From assembly GCA_902529795.1 (NCBI GenBank), contig CABZXY010000007.1, positions 1-38,837 on the forward strand: DNA of 38,837 nucleotides. The letters run 5' to 3'. Position 1 is the first letter of the stretch. Each line of letters starts with the position of its first letter. Position numbers and translations under genes: made by a program. The notes under the pieces were generated by a model. That model made no database searches. It was given only the letters and a program-made list of their open reading frames with translations, and was not told the DNA's origin. Origin of the DNA: an uncultured Alphaproteobacteria bacterium. Lineage in GTDB: Bacteria; Pseudomonadota; Alphaproteobacteria; HIMB59. Positions 25,070 through 32,861 of this stretch are shown piece after piece.

Positions 25070-26644
25070 TTAGTTTACGTTAGCAAAATAAAAGAGTGGT
25101 TCGTTGTTAATTCTTGCATGAATATCAACATTACTCTTTGATGCTTGGTTCACTACTTGATGGTGTAAAGGAAGATAAGGAATGTTATCTTGGATAATAT
25201 CCCAACCCTCAGCGATTAATTGATTTCTTGTATCAATATTAGTCTCTACACCAATAGCAGCTGTAATTTCATCTAATCGATCATTTTTGAAGTTGATCTT
25301 ATTCCAGCTACCTGAGCTCTCTAATAAGAAAGAGAATACATAGTGACTATCATAGGTAGGGACACCCCAACCTAGCATATACATATCACTAGGATTTCCG
25401 TCAGCATCACCTTCTTTTACTTCCTTGAAGTGAATGCTTTTAGTTTTAGCATCTAAACTAACATCAATTCCAATTTTAGCTAACATACCAATAGCCGCTA
25501 CACAAATAGCTTCATCATTAATGTATCTATCGTTTGGACAATCAAGAGTAACCTCAAATCCATCTGGATATCCTGCATCAGCTAACAATTGTTTAGCAGC
25601 ATTAGGGTCATACGGAAGACGTGCATCATGTGCTTTTGTATAACCATTTACACCTGGTGCTGTAATGATACCCGCTGGAAAGCTCTGGCCTCTCATTACT
25701 TTATCTTTTATTGCATCCATATCGAGGGCTTGATACATCGCTTGACGAACTCTCTTGTCTGCGAAAGGATTTTTACCTTTGATGTTAGATGAACTTAGCT
25801 CAGCAGAACCTTGGTCTAGACCAAAAAAGATTGTTCTATTTTGAGCTACTTGACTTATTTGATGATCAGCAGAAGCTGCAATTCGATCTAAGTCTTGAAC
25901 AGGGACAACATTGGTATAATCAATTTCTCCTGATAAAAGAGCTGCAATTCTTGTAGCATCATTTTTGATAGGTAGTAATTCAATCTTATCGATATTAAAT
26001 TGATTTTGATCACCCCACCAATTTTGATTTCTCTCAAACACAGTTCTTACGTCTTGCTCTCTGAAAGTTATAGCAAATGGACCTGTGCCATTAGCAGCGG
26101 AAGCACACTTAGATGTTTCTCCTGCGTCCCAGTTATATGAAAGCTCACAACCCATTTCCTTAGACCAAGACTCTGACATTACAAAAATTTGAACTAATTG
26201 GTTTAATAAAATAGGGTTTGGTCCTTCAGTCTTGATTTGAACGGTTAAATCATCTAGAGCAGTTGCGGAAGTGATGCTCTTAATTAAATCGACCATATCT
26301 GAAGGAGCTGTTTTAGCTCTATTAATACTAAATGCTACATCTGAAGCTGTTAAATCTGAACCATCATGGAACTTAACACCATCACGAAGATTGAATACCC
26401 AAGTCTCAGGATCGACAGCTTCCCATGAAGTAGCTAATTGGGGAACGATATTCATATTAATATCGTGCGTTACGAGTCCTTCATATACTTGTCTAGAAAC
26501 CATATGAGTTGGACCTTCGTTTTGCGCATGTGGATCTAATGTCAATGAGTCACCAGGCATAGACCACTTAATTGTGTTAGCCAATAATGGTGAAGCAAAA
26601 CCTACTAGAAACAATGACAAAACAATAGAAAGTTTGTTTTTCAT
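25070..26644 (-). CDS. Peptide/solute-binding protein of Dpp/Opp family (SBP_bac_5)
   Basis: A 524-residue periplasmic binding protein with a signal peptide (MKNKLSIVLSLFLVGFASPLLANT). Family landmarks: LTLDPHAQNEGPTHMVSRQVYEGLV, PQLATSWEAVDPETWVFNLRDGVKFHDGSDLTASDVAFS, GTGPFAI, DKRVRQAMYQALDMDAIKDKVM, LLADAGYPDGFEVTLDCPNDRY and PLHHQVVNQA. Internal cysteines (EMGCELSYNW...SKCASA) could form a disulfide, an inference. Ligand class is peptides, glutathione-like compounds or nickel chelates; peptides are favoured by the divergent M24B peptidase. GGGAGG lies nine bases upstream of the ATG. It is the first gene of the operon. Confidence 0.93.
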   Translation of the reverse strand: MKNKLSIVLSLFLVGFASPLLANTIKWSMPGDSLTLDPHAQNEGPTHMVSRQVYEGLVTHDINMNIVPQLATSWEAVDPETWVFNLRDGVKFHDGSDLTASDVAFSINRAKTAPSDMVDLIKSITSATALDDLTVQIKTEGPNPILLNQLVQIFVMSESWSKEMGCELSYNWDAGETSKCASAANGTGPFAITFREQDVRTVFERNQNWWGDQNQFNIDKIELLPIKNDATRIAALLSGEIDYTNVVPVQDLDRIAASADHQISQVAQNRTIFFGLDQGSAELSSSNIKGKNPFADKRVRQAMYQALDMDAIKDKVMRGQSFPAGIITAPGVNGYTKAHDARLPYDPNAAKQLLADAGYPDGFEVTLDCPNDRYINDEAICVAAIGMLAKIGIDVSLDAKTKSIHFKEVKEGDADGNPSDMYMLGWGVPTYDSHYVFSFLLESSGSWNKINFKNDRLDEITAAIGVETNIDTRNQLIAEGWDIIQDNIPYLPLHHQVVNQASKSNVDIHARINNEPLFYFANVN

Positions 26645-26673
26645 GTTTTTTTTCCTCCCAGAATAAAGACGTA

Positions 26674-26702
26674 AGAATACATCTTATGAAAGGTATTTTC
26701 AA
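26674..26702 (-). promoter_or_regulatory. Predicted sigma-70 promoter of the peptide transporter operon
   Basis: Minus strand: -35 TTGAAA (26697-26702), a 17-base spacer, -10 TATTCT (26674-26679). The start would fall about 7 bases further on, giving a short leader that contains the GGGAGG Shine-Dalgarno (26654-26659) before the ATG at 26644. Spacing is ideal and distance to the gene is sensible. Confidence 0.55.
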
Positions 26703-26774
26703 TCAATCTAGGATTAAGAAAAGCTTTGTTCTTTAAAATTATATTAATTAAATTGCTTATGTTAATAAAACCAT

Positions 26775-27875
26775 ATGAACACTCGATTTAATAAAATTTA
26801 TCAGATCCTGGAAAAGAACAATCTTGATGCCATAGCATTAATTCCAGGGTCAAACTTTAAATATTTAACTGGTGGTAGTTTTCCTTTAATGGAAAGACCT
26901 ACAGTACTCATAATCACTAAAGATAAAAATGTAGCTATTCTTCCTAGTCTAGAAGTGGATAGTTTTAATCTATTAAAACATAATGCAGAAGTAATTAGTT
27001 GGCATGATAAAGAGGGATTTAATCAAGCCTTCAAAGAAGCTAGTAAAATTTTGGGCAACATTAAAAATATTGGAGTTGAGGGACAAATAATTAGATTTTT
27101 TGAGACACAAGCCTTTAAAGAAAATTTTAAAGAAATTGAAATTATTAATTTTCATAAAGAGATATCTTCAATTCGAATTAATAAAGAAGAAGATGAAATT
27201 AATATCCTACTAGAAGCAATTAAAATTTCAGAAAAATCATTAGAAAATACATTGAACTACATAAAATTAGGAATGAGTGAATTACAAGTAAAACAATTTT
27301 TGATGCAAGAGCTATATAAAAATGGTGCCGAAGGTTTATCTTTTGATCCGATAGTTCTTACAGGACAAAACTCTGCCATTCCTCACGGACATTCTTCTAA
27401 TCAAAATATGATTAAACAAGGTGATACTCTTTTATTTGACTTTGGAGCTACAGTTAAAGGCTATAAGGCAGATATTACGAGAACTTTTTTTATGATTGAA
27501 ACAGATGAATACCAGAGAAAAGCATATGAAACAGTTAGACAAGCTAATGAAATAGGAATTCAAAAATCAAAGATACCTAATACTATGCATGATGTGGATA
27601 ATGAAACCACAATAATTTTAGAAAAAAGTGATTATAGGGAGTTTATTGTTCATAAAACTGGTCATGGACTTGGCTTAGATGTTCACGAAGATCCATATAT
27701 TGTTAGAGGAAATAAAGCATCGTTAGAGGAAGGAATGGTTATAACTGTCGAACCAGGCTTATATATTCCAGAAAAATTTGGAATAAGAATAGAAGATGAT
27801 GTTCTCATAACTAATGATGAACCAAGAGTTTTAACTAGCTTTCCTAAAGAGCTAAGAATAATTAATAACGAATAA
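26775..27875 (+). CDS. M24B family metallopeptidase (Xaa-Pro aminopeptidase-like)
   Basis: A 366-residue cytosolic peptidase. Residues ~1-130 are the creatinase-like N-terminal domain (ALIPGSNFKYLTGGSFPLMERPTVL). Residues ~140-366 are the pita-bread catalytic domain with its five metal ligands: the two Asp in LLFDFGATVKGYKADITRTF, His in HKTGHGLGLDVHE, Glu in VEPGLYIP and Glu in IRIEDDVLI. All ligands are intact. Likely role is removal of N-terminal residues before proline from imported peptides; it is divergent from the peptide importer across 130 bases. Dipeptidase (PepQ-like) activity is an alternative. Confidence 0.92.
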   Translation: MNTRFNKIYQILEKNNLDAIALIPGSNFKYLTGGSFPLMERPTVLIITKDKNVAILPSLEVDSFNLLKHNAEVISWHDKEGFNQAFKEASKILGNIKNIGVEGQIIRFFETQAFKENFKEIEIINFHKEISSIRINKEEDEINILLEAIKISEKSLENTLNYIKLGMSELQVKQFLMQELYKNGAEGLSFDPIVLTGQNSAIPHGHSSNQNMIKQGDTLLFDFGATVKGYKADITRTFFMIETDEYQRKAYETVRQANEIGIQKSKIPNTMHDVDNETTIILEKSDYREFIVHKTGHGLGLDVHEDPYIVRGNKASLEEGMVITVEPGLYIPEKFGIRIEDDVLITNDEPRVLTSFPKELRIINNE

Positions 27876-27882
27876 ATTTTTC

Positions 27883-28539
27883 TTAAAATTTTCTAACTAT
27901 TGATAGCCCTAAAGCTACCGCTGGACCAATACCAAAAGCAAATATTAATGTGCCAAGACCAACTGTGCCGCCAAGATACCAACCTATGATTACCACCGTA
28001 AGTTCAATTGATGCTCGAATAAAAGAAATAGGATAGCCAGTAATTCTTGTAAAACCTGTCATTAAACCATCTCGAGGGCCAGGACCTAAATTAGCTACTA
28101 GATAAATTCCACTTCCAAGTCCTACTAAAAGAACTGAGAAAACAGTTAATAAGTATTTTGAGTAGATCGAACTCGGAGGATCAAAATAAAAAGAAGGCAA
28201 ATCTATTACTACAGAAATAATAAAAACATTTAAAAAAGTACCAATACCTGGTTTTTGTTTAAGAAATATCCATAAGAATAAAACAACTAAACTAATAAAA
28301 AAAGTTGCAGTTCCTACTGAAAGACCTGTCTTAATAGATAGACCCTCTGAAAAAACAAGCCATGGTGAGTTTCCAGTGGAAGAAATTAAAATTAAAGCTT
28401 CTCCTAAACCAAAACAGATTAGACCTATTGATAAAAAAAATAACGTTTTAATTTTAGGTTTAAAATTTAGCGGGCTATTAGAACTCCATGACTTGGTAGG
28501 TATTTTATTAATTTTTAAGAAATTAAGTCTGGAAATCAT
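27883..28539 (-). CDS. YczE-like integral membrane protein
   Basis: A 218-residue membrane protein with about five or six transmembrane segments. The pattern LICFGLGEALILISSTGNSPWLVFSEGLS, followed by VGTATFFISLVV, KPGIGTFLNVFIISVVID and later YLVANLGPGPRDGLMTGFTRITG and GLGTLIFAFGIGPAVALGL, is characteristic of the YczE/YyaS membrane protein family of unknown function. ATG start. It lies 34 bases downstream of the YtoQ-like gene on the same strand and converges on the M24B peptidase gene with a seven-base gap. Confidence 0.88.
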   Translation of the reverse strand: MISRLNFLKINKIPTKSWSSNSPLNFKPKIKTLFFLSIGLICFGLGEALILISSTGNSPWLVFSEGLSIKTGLSVGTATFFISLVVLFLWIFLKQKPGIGTFLNVFIISVVIDLPSFYFDPPSSIYSKYLLTVFSVLLVGLGSGIYLVANLGPGPRDGLMTGFTRITGYPISFIRASIELTVVIIGWYLGGTVGLGTLIFAFGIGPAVALGLSIVRKF

Positions 28540-28573
28540 ATTTATTAATTAAAGAGAGTACTTTTAATTATTT

Positions 28574-29017
28574 TTAAAGTGTTCCTTTAAGAACATACTC
28601 TAAAATTCGTACCACTTCTTCATTATTAGATGCTACAGCTGACGCTGATGCATCAACTTCTTTTAAAGCGTGTTGATGGTCTTCATTATGAATGACAATA
28701 ATTGATTTGTTAAGTGCTGCTGCATAGCCAGCATCAAAAGCAGCATTCCACTGTTTATATTTTTCACCAAATTTAACAATTACAACATCACTTTCTTTAA
28801 TTGCTTTTTTGGTGCGAATAGAATTAATATTTGCTCCCTTATTATCTTTCCAAAATTTCTTATCTTCAGTACCTAATATTTCTACACCACAATTGTCAGA
28901 ATTTTCATGATTAGTAACTGGTGAGGAAAAATGAATTTCTAAATTTTTTTTGTTACAGAGAGTAATTAATTCATCTCTCCAATTTGTATGAATTTCGCCT
29001 GCTAGATAAACATTCAT
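28574..29017 (-). CDS. YtoQ family protein
   Basis: A 147-residue cytosolic protein beginning MNVYLAGEIHTNWRDEL, with FSSPVTNHENSDNCG, NSIRTKKAIKESDVVIVKFGEKYKQWNAAFDAGYAAALNKSIIVIHN and ALKEVDASASAVASNNEEVV. These are the features of the YtoQ family, whose fold resembles nucleoside 2-deoxyribosyltransferases (the 'YLAG' start and the 'D-A-G-Y-A' helix). The enzymatic role is not established. ATG start; first gene of a probable pair with the YczE-like membrane protein. Confidence 0.88.
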   Translation of the reverse strand: MNVYLAGEIHTNWRDELITLCNKKNLEIHFSSPVTNHENSDNCGVEILGTEDKKFWKDNKGANINSIRTKKAIKESDVVIVKFGEKYKQWNAAFDAGYAAALNKSIIVIHNEDHQHALKEVDASASAVASNNEEVVRILEYVLKGTL

Positions 29018-29195
29018 TATATATAAAAAGCTTATGTTAGTAATTAATATATAGATATATATTTATATTTAAAAATTAGCCTAAAGTATTGGCAAAAAAT
29101 TATATTCTATTAACTAGCTTTGCATACGTCTTTAATAACAGGTGTGTCTGTGCAATCATCACACTTTGTTATTTGGACTAACTAAAAAAGCTATG

Positions 29196-29230
29196 AAAAA
29201 TGTTTTAAAATCAACAACTTAAACATTTTT
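29196..29230. terminator. AT-rich inverted repeat downstream of autotransporter
   Basis: AAAAATGTTT (29196-29205) and AAACATTTTT (29221-29230) form a 10-bp inverted repeat around a 15-base loop, about 20 bases after the autotransporter stop on the minus strand. A T-run follows on either strand. The stem is weak (almost all A-T), so a terminator role is tentative. Confidence 0.35.
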
Positions 29231-29249
29231 TAACACTAAAAAAGTATTC

Positions 29250-32042
29250 TTAAAAACTATATGCGAGCATTAATTCTGCTTTTTGATTTGGATTAGCACT
29301 AAAAGTTTGATTAACATTCAAACCTAAATCAATACCCTGTATATTTTTAGATATGCCTAGTTTAGCGTCAATATTTTCATTACCAACAAATGACAACATA
29401 TATTGAGTCTTACGATTTGATGTAAAGTTAATAGCAAAGTTCATGGCTTCGCTAATTTTACCACTATTGCCCTGGGTATTTTTATAACTGGAATTAATAT
29501 TTAAAAAATCTCCAGTAGTATATGTCAATCCAATTAAAGAGCTTATCAAATGTTTTGAATTTGCTTGTTGCGTATAAGTATAGATTGTTGAGGTATCTGC
29601 CACATAATTCATTTTTGCATCTGAAGAATTACTGAAATCATTTAAATAGGTAATTGATCCAAATGGTTGGAGTTTATTTTCATTTAGTTGAATTTTATCA
29701 CTGAATTCAAGACCAAATGATGCCAAACCACTTTCAATACTTTGGCTCGCATAATTTAAAGCATTTATTCCAGTCTCAGCATAGTCATCAAGTACAGTAT
29801 AACCCAAATCAAGACGTCCAATTGGTGTTACATTAAAGTCAGCTTTATAAAAAGTTTTACCGTAATTAATTGAACCAAATATTTGTGTTCCATCTCTTGA
29901 GCCGGTTAATGTGTTAGAATTATGAATTCTTTTTAGATCACTCTCTATCAAACCAAAGCCCAAGAACATTTCTATAAATTTGTTATCACTAGATGGTTTT
30001 GTTCGATAAATAGATAAATTTACATTTTTACTATCAATTCTTGTTCCATTTGTTCCAATATCCGTATCACTTTGATCATACTGAATAGCAAAACCAAGAA
30101 AATCACTATCACTAATTTTTTTATCAAATCCTAATGCAAAAGCTTGGCCTTCAGTTTCTTGTGATGACGAAGTTAAACTATCGCCAATTTTTGATACATA
30201 CATTGATCCTGTTGACCAAGCGGACCAACTATCTGGCATAATAGAATTGGTATTTTTGGATAAATTATCATTCACTGATAACTCATCATTTACTAAAGAA
30301 GTGAGAACTGTATCACCCACATCAATATGTATTGGTAAATTATGTTTTGATAAAGCATTGCCCAATTTATTTTCTCTTAAATATCGCAAGCGATTAGAGA
30401 CAGTATCGATTGACTGACTAATATAGTGTTTTGCTAATTCACTTTGAGCATCTATTTAGCCTACAACATCTTTAATCGTTGTTGGATCTACCCTATTATT
30501 AACGGTAAAACTAAGCGCCGTGGTTGATGTTATACCCGTATAATCTTCATCATTATCATCATCAAAAGCCCCAGAGTCAATTAAGACATAATATTCAACG
30601 CCATATTCAAAATCAGCAGATGGATTAATAGTTATTTGCGATGTTCCACTTCCCGTTACATTACTGGCTGTAGAAGCAATTGTCTCAACCGTAGTACCAC
30701 CAGATGTTTTATAAATTACTATATCACCATCATCTGCATTAACGCTTTCACTAAAATTTAGAACTATATTAGCGTCTATTTCAACATCCGTTGCATCATC
30801 AGCTGGTACCGATGAAACTAAAGTTGGGGCTGAATTTGTTGTTGTAAAATTTAGTGTCGTGGCATCGCTTATACCAGTATATGCAGCATCTCTGACATCA
30901 TTAAAAGCTCCAGAGTCAATTGTAATGTAATATTGTGTATTCTCTTCCAAATCTGATGTTGGGTTTATAGTAATTTGTGCAGTTCCAGTTCCTGTAACTT
31001 GACTATCTGTGACATCAATTGATGTAACTTCAGTGCCATCAGATTTAAAAATTTTTATATTTCCACTTTCAACATCAACAATTTCATCAAACGTTAGAAC
31101 TATATTAGCATCAAGTTCAATACCTGTTGCATTATCTGCCGGTGAGAAAGTACTAATAACCGGAGTTGATAAATTATTGTTTGCTCCTAAACTGTATGAC
31201 TGAATGAGATGCTGATGATTTTGAGAAATAAACATATGTGATCCATCATCATCAAGTGCAATACTATTAGCTGAGTCATGAAGATTTGCAATTGCACCAG
31301 TTGTTTCGATAAATGTAGCGGTAGTAAGGTCAAACCCTGTTGTTAAAAAGTATTCATCTACGGCTTTATTTTTGTTATCTAAAACAAACATTGTCTTTCC
31401 ATCTGTTGAAAATATCAATGATTTTGGACCAGCACTGGCGTTTGTGTTTGCACTAATGTCGAGACTTCTTCGATAAGTTGCTCCTGATGATAAATCAAAT
31501 CCACCTGCATCCAATGTGTATTCATCGATCTGCTTGTTTGCAGCATCAGTAACAAACATTGATGTACCATCACTATTGAATGCTAAACCACTCGTACCAC
31601 TAGAATTAGTTAAGGTAAAACCTTTCGTAGAAGTTTGCGATGTAGGGTCAAAAGCTGTACTTAAAGTATATTCTGTTAAAGCATTAGTACCTAACGGTGC
31701 AAGATACATTTTTAAACCATTACTACTAAATCGAATATCGTTAGGAGCAGCTATAGCTACATTATCAGGTAGGGAACTTATAAAAGTAACATTTGATATA
31801 TCAAAATTTGTTGTTAGGCTATACTGACCTACGGCTCCTCCAGTTACAAACATTTTGCTACCATCAGTGTTGAAGGTTACACCTCTAATATAGATTACTT
31901 CTTGTTCTCCTGTGCCCTTATTAGCATCATATTGAGTTATTCTTGTTGTTTCAGCTGCTTTGATATTAAAAGAAAAAAAATTGAAAAATAAGAATACTAA
32001 AAAATAAATTAAGCCCTTATTTATGATCAAACTTATAGACAT
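29250..32042 (-). pseudogene. Autotransporter: beta-propeller, two Ig-like domains and C-terminal barrel, interrupted by an in-frame TAA
   Basis: One reading frame of 931 codons broken only by TAA at 30456-30458. Upstream part (528 residues): signal peptide (hydrophobic core to about residue 29, cleavage near IKA-AE), then ~240 residues of repeated beta-propeller blades (pattern FNTDGSKMFV..., FDxSxxTF), then two ~110-residue Ig-like domains of SwmB/Big_5 type (PADNATGIELDANIVLTFDE and PADDATDVEIDANIVLNFSE, each closing with YxxIDSGAFxD), ending DPTTIKDVVG. Downstream part in the same frame: a helical linker (IDAQSELAKHYISQSI..., NRLRYLRENK), then a beta-barrel of ~300 residues ending AYSF, the outer-membrane beta-signal. 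The downstream part has no ATG before its barrel, no signal and no ribosome site, so it is not a separate gene. Without read-through the propeller and Ig part cannot reach the surface. Confidence 0.85.
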
Positions 32043-32275
32043 AATAAATACTCTAAATTGATTAAATATATTTACTTTTATACATAGAATTATCTAAATA
32101 AATAAACATTTGTAATTTATGTATTTTTAAAAAATTTAATAGCTTTATTATGGTTCACCTGTGGTTCACCCAAGTAAATATACTTCAAGCTATTTCAGTT
32201 CACCTTCTCTAGTTTTGAGAAGAACTAGGTTTCGTTGAAAAAGATATGTTTTTCTAATGAATCTCACCGAATTAA

Positions 32276-32351
32276 TGGTGAGCCCAGCAGGATTCGAACC
32301 TGCGACACCCTGATTAAAAGTCAGGTGCTCTACCGGCTGAGCTATGGGCCC
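32276..32351 (-). tRNA. tRNA-Lys (anticodon UUU)
   Basis: A 76-base cloverleaf on the minus strand. The 7-bp acceptor stem (GGGCCCA with TGGGCTC, one G-U pair), D-arm AGCTCAGCCGGTAGAGC, anticodon stem-loop CCTGA-CTTTTAA-TCAGG with TTT at the anticodon position, T-arm containing GGTTCGAATCC, discriminator A and an encoded CCA. UUU decodes lysine. It is a substrate class for the MnmH enzyme encoded at 3689-4720. It lies just downstream of coaD on the same strand. Confidence 0.97.
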
Positions 32352-32371
32352 GTGTAGAAAATGTGAACATT

Positions 32372-32860
32372 TCAAATTTTTGAGAAGAAATCAAGAACTG
32401 GTTTTGGGACACTTTTAGATATATCCCCACCCAAGCTATGTATCTCTTTAATGAATCTAGAAGAAATAAAATGATATTTCTCAGAAGACATTAAAAAGAT
32501 AGTCTCAATTTCGTTATCAATAGATCTATTCATTCCTGTCATTAAAAACTCATATTCAAAGTCTGAAACAGCTCTTAAACCTCTAATAATAACAGAAGCT
32601 TTTTTAGCTTTAACATAATGCACTAAAAGATTATCAAATTTTTCAATTGATATTTTTTTTTGATCTTCCGGTGGAAGATTTTTAATTGTGGATTCAATAA
32701 GATTTAAGCGGTCATCAATATTAATAAAATGGTTTTTGGATTTATTATCAGAAACAGCAACAATAAGCTTATCAACTACATTTAGACTCCTTTGAATTAT
32801 ATCAAGATGACCAAATGTGATTGGATCAAAAGAACCTGGATAAATTCCAATTTTACTCAT
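32372..32860 (-). CDS. coaD: Phosphopantetheine adenylyltransferase
   Basis: Fourth step of coenzyme A synthesis: adenylylation of 4'-phosphopantetheine. 162 residues, standard length. The nucleotidyltransferase motif IYPGSFDPITFGHLDII (T-x-G-H) is at the N-terminus, RGLRAVSDFEYEFLMTGMNR in the middle, and HFISSRFIKEIHSLGGDIS (ISSxxxR type) near the C-terminus. All key residues are present. The ATG lies one base after the gyrA stop, giving a tight ssb-gyrA-coaD operon that is conserved in Alphaproteobacteria. Confidence 0.97.
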   Translation of the reverse strand: MSKIGIYPGSFDPITFGHLDIIQRSLNVVDKLIVAVSDNKSKNHFINIDDRLNLIESTIKNLPPEDQKKISIEKFDNLLVHYVKAKKASVIIRGLRAVSDFEYEFLMTGMNRSIDNEIETIFLMSSEKYHFISSRFIKEIHSLGGDISKSVPKPVLDFFSKI

Positions 32861-32861
32861 T

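Noticed and set aside
29250-30389. Barrel part of the autotransporter as an independent 379-residue gene
   Set aside because: It would need an internal TTG start with no ribosome site and no signal peptide; the frame runs on upstream to the TAA and into the passenger.
32152-32204. Remnant of a phage integrase next to tRNA-Lys
   Set aside because: The only hints are repeated GTTCACC strings; no integrase motif could be read in any frame.
32190-32375. Open frame on the minus strand across the tRNA (61 codons, containing IAQPVEH...GSNPAG)
   Set aside because: This is the usual false protein obtained by translating a tRNA gene; the cloverleaf explains the sequence.
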